DNA from: Fomitopsis serialis
Lineage: Eukaryota > Basidiomycota > Agaricomycetes > Polyporales > Fomitopsidaceae
Direction: 5' to 3'
Length of the DNA: 29,210 bases
Assembly (NCBI RefSeq): GCF_022376445.1
Contig: NW_025955418.1
Location: forward strand, 1-29,210
Shown here: piece by piece, positions 1-10,779 of the stretch
Numbering within the stretch: the first letter of the stretch is position 1
How the letters are laid out: every line of letters starts with the position of its first letter
Program-made: the position numbers and the translations under genes
Notes under the pieces: generated by a model
What the model was told of the DNA's origin: nothing
The model's input: only the letters and a program-made list of their open reading frames with translations
Databases searched by the model: none

Positions 1-135
1 GGCGAAGACGAAGACATTGAGAATCACGTCGAGCCTCACACGGGCCAATCGATGGATAATCGTCGATACGCCTGCTGGCGCAGGCACTGGGAGCGGAAAC
101 GGCGATGCGAGTACAGTCGCACCTGGGATTCGTGA
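1..135 (+). CDS. 3' end of SGKP-rich protein gene, left-arm copy (partial)
   Basis: The frame is open from the first base of the window and stops with TGA at 133-135. It repeats, codon for codon, the last 45 codons of the gene seen complete at 23299-23903 in the right arm and flank. The encoded end is acidic, then basic (a run rich in R and W), then the stop. Because this copy is cut by the window edge, the sequence just to the left is expected to decide whether the whole gene, and so the arm, is duplicated. Function unknown. Confidence 0.35.
   Translation, partial: GEDEDIENHVEPHTGQSMDNRRYACWRRHWERKRRCEYSRTWDS
61..109 (+). repeat. 49-bp direct repeat, copy 1
   Basis: A 49-bp segment beginning CGTCGATACGCCTGCTGGCG recurs at 1504-1552 with two mismatches. 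Both copies have mirror images in the right arm, so it is present four times in the window. In one frame both copies encode a VDTPAGAGTGSGN peptide. It brackets the hairpin-rich outer part of the arm. Confidence 0.8.
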
Positions 136-177
136 GTCTATGCAATTTGTCCAAGGTAACAGTCAACGTCGGCTTGG

Positions 178-246
178 TTGTCGAGTACGACGCGGTCAGT
201 ACATCCGGCGGTTCGGATGTACTGTGCCTCGTCGGCTGCTCGACAA
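178..246 (+). repeat. Nested hairpin in left arm
   Basis: An 11-bp perfect inverted repeat (CAGTACATCCG at 197-207 with its complement at 214-224, 6-nt loop) is nested inside an 8-bp pair (TTGTCGAG at 178-185 and CTCGACAA at 239-246). The mirror copy of the inner hairpin lies at 23210-23237. RNA or single-stranded DNA of this region could fold into a long stem. Confidence 0.75.
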
Positions 247-621
247 CTCGCCTGCTTGACTTGGAACTTGATGCAGTACACACGCACGAGGTTGATCCCT
301 CGACGTGTGACGAGTATTCGCCGCGAGTATACTACATGTATCGACCCGACCTAGACATGTGAGGTCAGGCTTGCGTTCACCGCGAGTCTTCGCCATCGGA
401 CGGCCTGCAATGGACAACCGGGTCCTTGCGGGTCCGTGCGCCAGTTCATATGTCCGGTTTCGACGGAGTGTGCTCACGCAGGCTAACAGAGGACGCAGCG
501 AGGTCAGTGCTCATTGTACCATGTGTCGGTGTGGGCGGCGGACGCGAAGAGGTCGAGGCTGGAGTCGAAAGGATTGCGGCGAGCACGCTAGAATGTGCGT
601 CGCACGTGTCCCAAAGATCAG

Positions 622-1260
622 CTACGTGTACGTCGGTGGTGGGCTCGACGTACGTTTAACGCGACACGGTGTAGAGAATGAAGAAGACGACCAGGTAGAA
701 CTATTACGTTCTCCCAGTGCGTCACTGCACCACGTAGAGGTGTGGTGGATGGCGGCGAGCACGGACCGGTGCGCGTCGCGCATCACAAGAGAAAGCAAAG
801 GGGGATACATCGAGCGACGAGCTCGATGTATCCGCCGCTTGCAGTGGTAGAGGTAAACAGGAAGGCCGCCTGGTGGAGCTTGGAGGCTCCCCAGACGCGC
901 CGTTTCGCGAGCAGACGCTATGGCCGCACTGCCGGATGGGCTCAATACCTCGCTGTGAATGTTAGAGAAGCACGCAACGAACCCATTGTTCGTTGGGCTG
1001 CCTCCCAACGCTTGTCCTGTAGCCATTGAAGTTCGAACCGGGTCCACCATCATGGAGTGCACCCCGGTACCGTCGCGCGCGCATGAGGGGTCGACGAGAG
1101 CGCCGGGTACGTTTGTGAGTACACCGGGTGCTGTGTTGTTCTCTTCGATAGTGTGTAGGTCAAGCATACTGCTCGACACACCCTCTGTGCGGCTGTTTGT
1201 AGAAGAATGGCGCACGTCAGATGTGCAGCGTTGCGCCACAGACGTGTTGCCCTGCGGCAT
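622..1260 (-). CDS. Open frame of 212 codons in left arm, unrecognised
   Basis: This frame is open at equal length in both arms (mirror at 22173-22811), although single-base indels lie elsewhere in the arms. Its product is rich in Ser, Thr and Pro with no domain I recognise. It overlaps the hairpin-rich zone, and the opposite strand also has a 204-codon open frame (959-1573), so openness alone is weak evidence. Sequence just upstream on the same strand (mirror 21662-21848) reads like coding sequence with a C-x2-C pair but is interrupted by a stop. It could be a decayed gene or chance GC-rich openness. Confidence 0.22.
   Translation of the reverse strand: MPQGNTSVAQRCTSDVRHSSTNSRTEGVSSSMLDLHTIEENNTAPGVLTNVPGALVDPSCARDGTGVHSMMVDPVRTSMATGQALGGSPTNNGFVACFSNIHSEVLSPSGSAAIASARETARLGSLQAPPGGLPVYLYHCKRRIHRARRSMYPPLLSLVMRDAHRSVLAAIHHTSTWCSDALGERNSSTWSSSSFSTPCRVKRTSSPPPTYT
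803..833 (+). repeat. 13-bp hairpin
   Basis: Perfect 13-bp arms (GGATACATCGAGC at 803-815 and its complement at 821-833) flank a 5-nt loop. This is the strongest of a series of hairpins spread through 170-1570. A matching hairpin exists in the right arm near 22600-22631. Confidence 0.85.
975..995 (+). repeat. 8-bp hairpin
   Basis: CAACGAAC at 975-982 pairs with GTTCGTTG at 988-995 around a 5-nt loop. It is followed directly by a second, shorter stem (CGTTGGG with CCCAACG), giving two adjacent alternative folds. Confidence 0.7.
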
Positions 1261-1387
1261 GTCCAGTACGACGTATAAGTCGTCCCGGAAGGCGATAACG
1301 CCGCTCCTGTGGTCAGGACAGCATACACACGGGCTTCGTACTCGTTCCCTGCTGGCGCGGGCAGTAAAAAGGAAAAGGGCACGCCGG

Positions 1388-1407
1388 ACGCACAGCTCTG
1401 TGCGTCA
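1388..1407 (+). repeat. 9-bp near-perfect palindrome
   Basis: GACGCACAG and its complement CTGTGCGTC are separated by only two bases (CT). Such 9-2-9 spacing is compatible with a dimeric protein-binding site as well as a hairpin. Confidence 0.7.
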
Positions 1408-1503
1408 TGTGCTGTGCAAGGTAGTGGGTACGACATGGAGGGCGTCCCGAGAGACAGGCATGCCGTATTCGTGGCCAGCAGGACGCATGACGAGCTTCGC
1501 GTT

Positions 1504-1552
1504 CGTCGATACGCCTGCTGGCGCGGGCACTGGGAGCGGAAACAGCGATGCG
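1504..1552 (+). repeat. 49-bp direct repeat, copy 2
   Basis: Second copy of the segment at 61-109, with two substitutions. A TAG closes the VDTPAGAGTGSGN reading frame shortly afterwards (ending near 1573). Mirror copies exist in the right arm near 21882-21930 and 23325-23373. Confidence 0.8.
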
Positions 1553-2151
1553 GGGACGACCAGTGAGGCCTAGTGAGGGCGTACCTGCAGTTTTCGAGCC
1601 TTCGTGCTCGTTTTCCCTGCACGCCCGACACCATTCCCCCTCCTCTCTCTTCCTCCCCTTCTCCTATTCCTCCTTCTGCTTCACTCGCGCCACGTTCTCT
1701 GCATTGAGTGCAAACCTTGATGTTCGACGCTGGACTTGCACTCGCGTCGTGCGAGTGCTGGGCTGCGCGGCTTTGTTGCATGTCACCAGGGCCGTGGAAA
1801 TCTGGTTTGAGGTCGCCGGATCCGAGAGAGGAAGCAGTAGAATCGAATGGAGGGGTCTCGGGTGGAAGTTGAGGCCCAGGAGAGGAAGGAGATGGCGGTC
1901 TGTACCGCGCGCAGGGTTGTCCGGCGCTTGGGCGGCAGTTTAGCTAAGTACTTGTAAGTACTTAATTCTCCTTGTCGGGCTTGTAATCCAGATCCGAACG
2001 CCTCTGCACGATACTGCATCCCAAGAGTTGTACGCGTCTCGCAACACAGTCTGTACCTTGCTCGAACAACAACTTGTGCAAAGCCGCACCCGGTTGGTCA
2101 ATTTTTTTCGTCTCGCATCCTTCCCTCTTACAGATACCTGTCATACAGGGT

Positions 2152-2703
2152 ATGCAAACCAAGAACAGCCCTTGCCCCGAAGACAAGGATGTCCAATACG
2201 TCGGGTTCCACCGCGTAGACATCGGGAAGAGCTTGGTCCACCAGGCCAAGCTCGACGAAGACGGTCTGGTTTATGCGGGTATCTCAACACTAAGGACTAC
2301 TCTGATCGCTCTCCGCCGCCACACGTCAAGAAACGGGTCGTCATTGACCTCGTCTCTTCGGACGACGAAGACAAGTCAGAGCAAGCCCTGACTACTGCGT
2401 CCAGTTTGTCTTCGGCCAAGCAGGGCAAGAGAAAGAGCACTAGAAAATCTAAGAAAGTGAGTATGTTTGCTCATCATGGACACGAATTAAGCAGCGGTGC
2501 TAAGTCGTACTCTGCCAGAAGCCTGTCAACAAGCCTAAGGGATCTCACCAGCCTCCGTCCAGTTCTCGCTCTTCAGGGTCTACCAAACGGTCCGCTCCAG
2601 CTGACCTAACGACCCCAAGATCAAGAAAAGACAGTGCAAGGATGAAGAGCGATCGCGCAACCAGAGCGCTGAACGCTCATCATCGCCCTCCACCACAGCG
2701 TAA
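2152..2703 (+). pseudogene. Basic nuclear-type protein gene, left-arm copy with two 1-bp losses
   Basis: This is the mirror of the intact gene at 20728-21281. Exon 1 runs 2152-2456, then a GTGAGT intron of 62 bp, then exon 2 from 2519. Compared with the right copy it lacks one T near 2274 (exon 1) and one C in the run at 2613-2616 (exon 2), so both exons are out of frame. Both losses are in short repeats of the same base, so they may be sequencing errors. A strong pyrimidine-rich acceptor just upstream (CAG ending near 2133) suggests that a further 5' exon exists. See the right copy for the protein description. Confidence 0.5.
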
Positions 2704-2831
2704 CGGAGGTGCTTGCAAGGGCTAGGAGCGCGGTGACAAGCGGCGTGTGATGGTGCAGGATCGTAGGATGTATATTCTTCGTAAAAACAGTCTACTACAG
2801 ATAAACAACTGGCCCTTCGTCGGCTGCGTTT

Positions 2832-2857
2832 GCACGCGGGGCATTTGCCCCGCGTGC
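2832..2857 (+). repeat. 12-bp hairpin at the entry of the tandem array
   Basis: GCACGCGGGGCA at 2832-2843 pairs perfectly with its complement at 2846-2857 around a 2-nt loop. Each later 609-bp unit carries a weaker version of the same hairpin (CAGGGC with GCCCTG), so the stem is a recurrent part of the repeat and is strongest at the array edge. Confidence 0.8.
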
Positions 2858-2879
2858 TCGCCGTCGACGTGTGGACACG

Positions 2880-4687
2880 CCTGCACGCCGGCCCCCTCTC
2901 GTCTGCTTATCTGCCCGCCTGCTCGTCCATCCGCTCGTCTGCCCTCTCTCCTGCCCGTCCGCCCGCCTACGCACCCTCGCACTTGCCCGCCCATCCGCTC
3001 GCGATACCGCTTGCCTGCCCGGTCTCCCGCCGCGTACGTGCCTGCGTCTGCGTTCGCCCACCGCGTCTGCGTACTGCGCATTAGCCCAGCGCACTCGCAG
3101 TGAGTGTGCGGTATCACCTGCCTGTCACGTCGTCCGCCGGTCTGCCCACCCGCCCACTCGTCTTCTCGTCAGCTCATCGAGCTCGTTGCCCGCACCTGCA
3201 GTCCTCACCGTCCTCCTCGCGGTCATGAGCTCGCACGAGTCCCGTTCGTCGGCTGCGCTTGCATGCAGGGCATTCGCCCTGGACGCTCGCGGTCGACGTG
3301 CATGGCGTTCCCTGTTCGTGGGTCCGCCCGCCCGCCGTTTGCCTGCGTGTTCGTCGGCCGTGTACGCGCTCTCGCGGTGGGCGTGTGGTGTCGCCTGCTG
3401 TAATGTCGTCTGCCGGTCCGCCCACCTGCCCGATCACCTTCTTGTCAGCTCATCCGCTCATCTGTTTGCTTGCTCACGCACCGCCCGCCTGCACGCCGAC
3501 CCCCTCTCGTCTGCTTATCTGCCCGCCTGCTCGTCCATCCGCTCGTCTGCCCTCTCTCCTGCCCGTCCGCCCGCCTACGCACCCTCGCACTTGCCCGCCC
3601 ATCCGCTCGCGATACCGCTTGCCTGCCCGGTCTCCCGCCCGCGTACGTGCCTGCGTCTGCGTTCGCCCACCGCGTCTGCGTACTGCGCATTAGCCCAGCG
3701 CACTCGCAGTGAGTGTGCGGTATCACCTGCCTGTCACGTCGTCCGCCGGTCTGCCCACCCGCCCACTCGTCTTCTCGTCAGCTCATCGAGCTCGTTGCCC
3801 GCACCTGCAGTCCTCACCGTCCTCCTCGCGGTCATGAGCTCGCACGAGTCCCGTTCGTCGGCTGCGCTTGCATGCAGGGCATTCGCCCTGGACGCTCGCG
3901 GTCGACGTGCATGGCGTTCCCTGTTCGTGGGTCCGCCCGCCCGCCGTTTGCCTGCGTGTTCGTCGGCCGTGTACGCGCTCTCGCGGTGGGCGTGTGGTGT
4001 CGCCTGCTGTAATGTCGTCTGCCGGTCCGCCCACCTGCCCGATCACCTTCTTGTCAGCTCATCCGCTCATCTGTTTGCTTGCTCACGCACCGCCCGCCTG
4101 CACGCCGACCCCCTCTCGTCTGCTTATCTGCCCGCCTGCTCGTCCATCCGCTCGTCTGCCCTCTCTCCTGCCCGTCCGCCCGCCTACGCACCCTCGCACT
4201 TGCCCGCCCATCCGCTCGCGATACCGCTTGCCTGCCCGGTCTCCCGCCCGCGTACGTGCCTGCGTCTGCGTTCGCCCACCGCGTCTGCGTACTGCGCATT
4301 AGCCCAGCGCACTCGCAGTGAGTGTGCGGTATCACCTGCCTGTCACGTCGTCCGCCGGTCTGCCCACCCGCCCACTCGTCTTCTCGTCAGCTCATCGAGC
4401 TCGTTGCCCGCACCTGCAGTCCTCACCGTCCTCCTCGCGGTCATGAGCTCGCACGCGTCCCGTTCGTCGGCTGCGCTTGCATGCAGGGCATTCGCCCTGG
4501 ACGCTCGCGGTCGACGTGCATGGCGTTCCCTGTTCGTGGGTCCGCCCGCCCGCCGTTTGCCTGCGTGTTCGTCGGCCGTTTACGCACGCTCGCGGTGGGT
4601 GTGTGGTGTCGCCTGCTGTAATGTCGTCTGCCGGTCCGCCCACCTGCCCGCTCACCTTCTTGTCAGCTCATCCGCTCATCTGTTTGT
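2880..4687 (+). repeat. 609-bp tandem repeat array, left arm (about 3 units)
   Basis: Identical stretches recur at a spacing of 609 bp (for example the sequence at 3104 recurs at 3713 and 4322), giving about three units. Units are C-rich on this strand and built from degenerate CCCGCC/CTGCCCG words. The innermost unit has its own substitutions, which are shared with the innermost unit of the right arm. Because 609 is divisible by 3, a 669-codon open frame (2871-4880) runs through the whole array; its Arg/Pro/Ser/Ala-rich translation and the frame breaks in the right-arm array argue that it is not a gene. A short degenerate portion precedes the first unit from about 2818. Confidence 0.9.
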
Positions 4688-5119
4688 TTGTTCACTTACC
4701 CGCTCGCGCCGTCCACTCGCCCGTTTGGGCGCCCGCTCAGCAGCCCTCACACCCGCTCGGCCGCCCGCTCGTGTGCCCGGTCGCCTTCTTGCCCACCTAC
4801 CCGCTTGCTTGCGTGCGGGTGGCTGTGGTCGGGGGCGAGGTGGACCGGATGCGCTAGGTTCTCCTCGGGGTGTGAGTTAAAGGAGACCATGCTGGCTGCA
4901 GACTAGCGGTGGACATTCAGCACAGAGAGGAGCGCGATGCGGCGGAACAGGAGGTGGGAGGCATCGGTGTTGAAGGTCGCGACCATCAAGAGCAAGTACT
5001 GAGCGCTGAGCGCTGAGCCACCGATGAATCGCGGCCCGGGCGCGCGTCCTGGATCCGGCTACTTAGAAGTTCTGTATAAATCATTACCTTCGTCCACACG
5101 ACTTGTACTATTCCGATAG
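4688..5119 (+). other. Inner end of left arm, no gene
   Basis: After the array the arm becomes less C-biased. It contains a small GAGCGCT tandem near 5000-5019 and ends in AT-richer sequence. I see no convincing exon here. The last 200 bp before 5321 could hold the polyadenylation region of the dioxygenase gene, which ends at 5321 on the minus strand. Confidence 0.5.
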
Positions 5120-5320
5120 TTGGTACTAGTAGACAGATTCATGATTAATTTGATCTAATGCGAAGAATTCGCTACCTTCGACACAAATGAGCAAGCAGAA
5201 CCAACACTGGTATCAATAGTGCATAGTAGCGCACTGCAACCTCTCCGGACGGATCGCTACTGCACCGTGCGTAACCGACCTGGCGTTTCTTGCGGATGCT
5301 AGAGATAGGTTCTAGTACAT

Positions 5321-8300
5321 TCAAACAAAATGGTTGTTGCTCGACCATCCATTGCGTCCCTCGTGCCATTTCTTCATTTCCCGGTCAGAGTGCCAAACTA
5401 GAGACGCCCTAGCACCCTTGTAGTGGAGATTGAAGTGAGTCAACCTAGAAGACGGGAACATAATGAAGTCTCCGTTACGCAGGGATACAACCAGGCCCGG
5501 TTCGTATAGCACGAGTTCTCCACCGTCGAAGTTGCCGACAACGAGAACCAAGCACATGACGCTGTCGTTGCCATCTCGGTGGGCTTTGGTAACGATGTTC
5601 AAGTTGACGGCCAGACCGACGAACGGAGCAGAGATTGGTTGATGGTTTTCCGGTAATATTCTGGCGTATTGGGCCAGTATCTCGTATTCATAGGGCATCA
5701 AGTCCTTGACCTGTTAATAGTCAATTTGCGACGTACAAAGGCAGGGGCTGGGAGGATCATGTTACCTTGTTATCAACCCATTCGAACATCGGTCCTAATA
5801 TATTCTTCATCGACTGATAAATTGACTGGTTGGTCGTCATGTCCTTGGACGGATATGGTATCAACTGGCTGTAGTTGGTTCGTAGGCCACCGGTCCTCTG
5901 AAGCATCGTTGGCGGGACGTCCTGAGGAGCATCTTGTCCCTATAAACAGTTGATGGTCATTAATGACAGGTTCTCTGCGGGAAGTAGCCTACACTTACAG
6001 TAGTGCAATGGCGGTTATACCACGCAAAGTGGATGGCCTGGTAAAGGTTTTCACCTCCAGACGCAGAGGTATCAGTATCCTGTAGCGCGTCTGGCTCGAA
6101 ACACGCAGCGAGGCGGTCGATCAGTCCGTCACGCATGTTCTGTGGCATTGAGGTGCATATGCAGGCGATCACGTCTCCGTTGACAGATCTGACCATGAGA
6201 GATTCTCTACAATATATGTTGTCAGTTTCTCAGAGTGAACGTAAAGGACTTTAGCGTACTCGAAGAGATCCCGGTCTATTCTGACATACTCTGCACTAGA
6301 CCGGCGAACACCGTCGTCATCGTACATCTTTTGCAACTGGGTACAACGAGCATGAGCCAAATAGTTAGCATAGAACGATAACAGGGCCGCTTACCAGATC
6401 CCTCAACTGCGCGAGCGTGGCCGGTACTATGGCTTTCTGAGCCAAATGACGCTCATGCTCGGTCCAACTTGAGCTGCCTTCACGATCCCTGGGCGGCTGA
6501 AACCGTTGGTTCAAGGGCGCTTGATCGTTATACGAGGAGGCAACGACATGAGCAGGCGGCGAAGAAGAGCGGTGAAGTATCTGAGGAGTGATGGACGAGA
6601 GACTGGATAACGGAGAGGGTGCTTCAGATCTTTCATCCCAGCTAGCTAGGTCGGGCAACTGCGACAGTGGGGTTAGCGGTGAAGGCTCTGAGAGATCGCC
6701 GTCGCCCTCTTCGCTCTCAGATACGGCGGGAGGGAATAGATTGGCCAAGGGAGCGATGTCATAGCAAGATGCCCACGCATAAAGATCGCGGGACACAGGG
6801 GCAAAGGTTCTGCGAGGCGTTTCGTGAGTTGCGCTTCAAAGCCGTCCATAGGCATTAAGCTACTTACTGCGACGGAAGAACCCTGAAGAACTGATCAGAG
6901 ACCGCAAGGTCACCGCAAAGACTGGTTAAGGGAAATCCCAAAGCTGTGAGAGTATCCATGCCGAACATGTCAACTAGTCTGAGGGGGCACCGTTCCCTCA
7001 CAAACGAGATCGTCGGAATGATCTCGCGTCTGACGAGACGTCCCATGGATGACTCTTGGTTTGCAGATCTTATTCAGACATTGCGTTGAACAAAACTCGG
7101 GAGAGTAGCCTTACCTGAGTCGGGGCACCGCAGCAAGTCAGCGATGTCGCTTGCTATGGTGCCATCGGCTTCCACAAACGGCGCCCTCAGATTCATGAAA
7201 GCCATCCAGAGGAGCATATAAATTGTGCCTTTGGCCCGCGTGTTATTCGACCGTTTCACGCAGAGATGTCAGGTGCTCACCTCCTCCAGCTAGCTTCGCT
7301 AGCTTTGTACCTTTGGAATACCATGACTGGAGCGTTCGAACAGAAGGAGGTTTCTCCTCTTGGGAGAGATGATCCCGCCAGAGCGCAGAGACGTTGACGT
7401 TTGTCCATCCTGACAGACTAAGCTTGCAGGTCATTGAGACGTTCAGTATATAGGACACGCCGCAATCACTGACCTTGCACATTTGTAACTCAACCTCATG
7501 AGAGCCAACATGAGGTTGAAATCTAAGGCCCCTCTCCGGCGGTCGAGGTCTTGGCATCGGTACGAGAGGTCCCGTAAAGTCTCGTTGGGCTGGGGAGACA
7601 AGGCCTGGTGTGACTGCAGAACCATGCTGCCACATTGAGCCAGGTCTTCCTTCACGTCGCACGCTGTCAGGGTGGACAAGAAATTGGTCACCGATGTTCC
7701 CGTTGAAACGTGAGGTTTGGATCTCATCTCCCAAGCGGCTTGAGGCTGGTTGGAACCGGGCGCGTGTGGAATTCCATTCCTAGGGCAGGGAGGTATTACC
7801 AACGCAGGCTGTTGCTGCTGACCATCTGCGCTCGGCCGTTTTTTGGGGTCATACGGGGTTTTGGCGAGAGTCCGACGGGTTCTCTGAGAGCGCACAGGTC
7901 CGGACGCGCTAGGTTCTGAGGGACAGAACTATGGGTTAAGAACATCTTACCAAGCTAAATGGGCTTTGGCGAACTGTTACCTTGGCGTGGAAGATCGCTT
8001 TGGGACGTAGTGTTCAAGTTGGCAGAAGGTCTTAGGTGCTCTGTGACAGCGATTCATAACAGATGATGTGAGCTTATTATACACTGACCTTGAGCTGATG
8101 CCGTCGCATCCATGGATCCGTGAAGGTCGCTGTGGGGCTCTCGGTCTATGGGCCCATACGTATCATGCTCTATCAAAGGTCAAGAGCGGCTGTAAGCTGG
8201 AATGACAACTCATTAAGTAACTATGCGCTCACCCAGACCGGTCGCTACGTGAGTTTGCTCTACGTTGTCGCAGTTGGATGGACCGGAACTCTGCTCACCC

Positions 8301-8648
8301 AGGTGGGCCGCAAGTCTGCTGCGTAGCGCTGTTAGATTTGGGCTCAACAGAGGAACCCCGGAGAGGTGCTCTTGAAGCTCCTCGATCTCTACGGTACTTA
8401 AGCGCATGACTTGAGCGTACCTGTTGAAGAGCGGTCAAGCGATCAGCCGCCTGCGGGTTGTCGATGCGGTTCGGAACCGTACGGAAGCCCCCGATCGCTA
8501 GGGCATCAGCAAATTGGGCATTTGCAGAGCATCTGATCAACTGACAGCCGCCTCTCAGAAGCTCAGTTCGCTCAGACTTACCAGGCGCCTTCAGAGACAG
8601 ACAGTTGTCAGAGAGTATCTCTGTACTCTTAGACTCGTAGACAGTCAT
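5321..8648 (-). CDS. TET/JBP-type 2-oxoglutarate/Fe(II) dioxygenase (DNA base oxidase)
   Basis: The C-terminal exons encode the double-stranded beta-helix core of this family. Visible are the HRD metal-binding motif (in TKAHRDGND), the GGELVLYEPG strand, the distal metal His in THFN, and the Arg of GARASLV that should bind 2-oxoglutarate; upstream is the LYQAIHFAWYNRH block. The family oxidises 5-methylpyrimidines in DNA in the nucleus. Phase-consistent exons, 3' to 5': 5321-5710, 5766-5939, 5999-6206, 6260-6336, 6395-6809, 6868-7054, 7115-7228, 7281-7417, 7474-7915. These give about 710 residues, with a disordered Ser/Pro-rich segment before the core. Further 5' exons up to an ATG at 8648 (8582-8648, 8421-8497 and others) are tentative, and two acceptors end in AAG rather than CAG. 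The core is intact with no stops. In fungi this family is expanded and linked to DNA transposons; here it sits beside a transposase. Confidence 0.82.
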
Positions 8649-9410
8649 GCCAATGCTTATTGTCGACGTACATCACTCACACCCTCGACGGTAGCACCGA
8701 GGCTACCTTGCACAAGTTATCGGCCATCCGACACCATCACTGGGGTATTGCATCATTATCAATAGCTACATAAGTATATAGAAATATGCAGCTCCCGCCG
8801 CCCGTTCGTCGGCCATGCCGGCTGCATGCTCACAGTCGCACGCCGGAGGCGAGGTCGGTAATGGCAGCGACGTACATCGTTGACGAAGTGGTGACGGGAG
8901 CCTCATCGCTAGCCTCGTCGTTCTCCGCGGTGACCGCGGTGACGTGCGTCCTGTTCTCCTTGCCGCGCTTGGCCGTTGCTGCGTCGACATCGGCCTGGGT
9001 GAGCGTGCGGTAGGAGGTACCGTGGGGTGGGCCCTGCTTGTAGGTCGAGGTGCGGCATTTCACTTGCATCGTTCTGCACTTCGTTATGCCCTGTACCCGC
9101 CTACTTGTTCCCTTGTGCATTCACTGTCTGTTTGTCAGCTGTCCATTCGCCAGGTGCGCTCGCGGTTGGCGAACACACCATGCTTCATCTGCATTCACCC
9201 GTCTGCACTCGCCCTCGCCCGTCCCCGCCATCCGCTCGCCTTTTCCCGCCACATGCTCGCCGTCCACATGCCTCCCGCCTACGCCCACGCTCCGTCAGCT
9301 TGTTATTCAAGTGCCAGCGCCATATCACGAATGAGTCGCAATGTACTCACCGTGTATAGAATCGGGCGGGCCCGCCGATCCTCTCCTTAATGGAGGGCCG
9401 CAAGACGATG

Positions 9411-9880
9411 CTTTGCGGGATGGGCGGGCGAGTGAATAGACGAGCCAGTAAACGGGCGAGCGGGTAGGTGGTCGGGCGAGCGGGCAGGTGGTCGGGCGAG
9501 CGAGCGGGTGGTCGGGCGAGCGAACAAGTTAGTATGACCGTCTGACGGTGCGTGTGCAGGCGGACAGACAGAAGCGCACGGGCGAGAGAGGGTGGATGAG
9601 AGAGCTAGTGAAAGGCAAGACTGGGCGGACGAGAGCGAGCGGGCAGGCGCGTGATCTAGCAAGGACGAGCAGGCAAGAATGTGCGAGCGGGCGGACCAGC
9701 GAGAAGGTGGGTGGGAAAGCTAGCAGGGGTGAGAGTGGGCAAACGAACAAACTAACGAGGTTAGTGGGGAGACAAATGGGCCAGTAAGAGGGAGGGAGTG
9801 GGCTGGCGAGTAGGCGGGCGAATGGGCGAGTAGGCAGGAGAAGGCACACGTACGCAAGCAGGCGGACGTCACACCACCTG
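9411..9880 (+). repeat. G-rich low-complexity block
   Basis: Degenerate tandem words of GGGCGAGCG and GGGCAGGTGGTC type make the plus strand strongly purine-rich. The word set is the complement of that used in the left-arm 609-bp array, so the same kind of DNA appears in the core, inverted. Confidence 0.75.
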
Positions 9881-10779
9881 TACTATCTCGTCTATGCCCC
9901 GCCTCCCCCAGCTCCGTGTTGCCCGTCGCATTTTGCGTGCGTTTTGACGCTACCGCGCAGTCTTGAGGTTGAGTCAGAGTCGACGTCGATGTGGAGGCTG
10001 CAACTCGCGAGAGGAGCTAAGCGCCTCAGCCACGACAGGTCACGCGCGCTCGCCGGACTTCCTCTCGAGTCTTGCTCGAGTCCGCCTTCACTCCCCTTCT
10101 CCCTGTCTGCTTCGCCCGCCGCCGACCTCCACTACACACAGGCCCGCCCGCCCGTGTGCATCGGATCGCTTCATGGCCCAAAGATCACGTTGTACGCGAC
10201 CGCAACGAACTCCAGCGACACGCCAACAGCATCGCTGGAGACTCGCGAGGGTTTAACACGCAGGGAGGAAAGGCGGTTGCGGCCAGCAGGGCCAGAGAGT
10301 CAGGTGAGTGCGCCGGATTTCAACTTCGACCCCGTAGTAAACCCCGGCAAGCGAATGCCCACCAAGGACGATCGGACAGAGACAAACGCGACGGAGACGG
10401 CTCCAGTACAATGAACACAAGCGTGGTGAAGACGACCCCTCTCCTCGTCCGGTGCGTGCGTGCGCAGGCGACGCAAGCCCGCTAGCGCAAGCCCAACAAG
10501 TATGCGCTTGACGAGCCTCGATATGCCGCGCACGGACCAGCCAGCAAGAGCCGGCTGCATACGGATACGACATGTCACACACAGATGCGTACCGGTACGA
10601 TGAGAACCGGCTCGCCGCACACCGATATGACATACCCAAGCCCAGCACGACCCAGCCCCAGCTCAGCAAGCAGGACCACAACGAGCAGGAGCCTGCCAGG
10701 CACACCGGTACGTGCACTAGCGCAGCACATAACGGCCTACCGAGCAGTCGCAGCATCTACATCCACCCCGTTTGCTCGC

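Larger units (their letters stand above)
1..5119 (+). repeat. Left arm of a giant inverted repeat (at least 5.1 kb)
   Basis: This segment is the reverse complement of 18313-23433. Position 1 pairs with 23433, and homology stops sharply at 5119 (left) and 18313 (right), where the two sequences become unrelated. The left copy is still matching at the window edge, so the true arm is longer than seen. The differences I compared by eye are mostly single-base gains or losses (near 308, 360, 378, 400, 1715, 1900, 2274, 2614), with few substitutions. Contents from the edge inward: the end of an SGKP-type gene, a hairpin-rich 1.5 kb, a small gene at 2152-2703, and a 609-bp tandem array at about 2880-4687. 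The arm is inferred to be the terminal inverted repeat of the transposon in the core; a segmental inverted duplication is the alternative. Confidence 0.95.

Noticed and set aside
2880..4687. Tandem arrays considered as CRISPR-like or centromeric satellite
   Set aside because: Units are 609 bp with no short repeat-spacer pattern, there are only about three per arm, and they are confined to the element arms.
2871..4880. 669-codon open frame through the left-arm tandem array
   Set aside because: It exists because the 609-bp unit is a multiple of three and C-rich; the translation is Arg/Pro/Ser/Ala low complexity, several other frames are open too, and the right-arm copy is broken by indels.
5172..5369. 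65-codon frame after the dioxygenase stop
   Set aside because: It overlaps the end of the dioxygenase in another frame and falls in the expected 3' untranslated region.
10253..10756. 167-codon minus-strand open frame in the core spacer
   Set aside because: Overlapping frames are open on both strands over GC-rich repeats; no splice chain or motif supports it.
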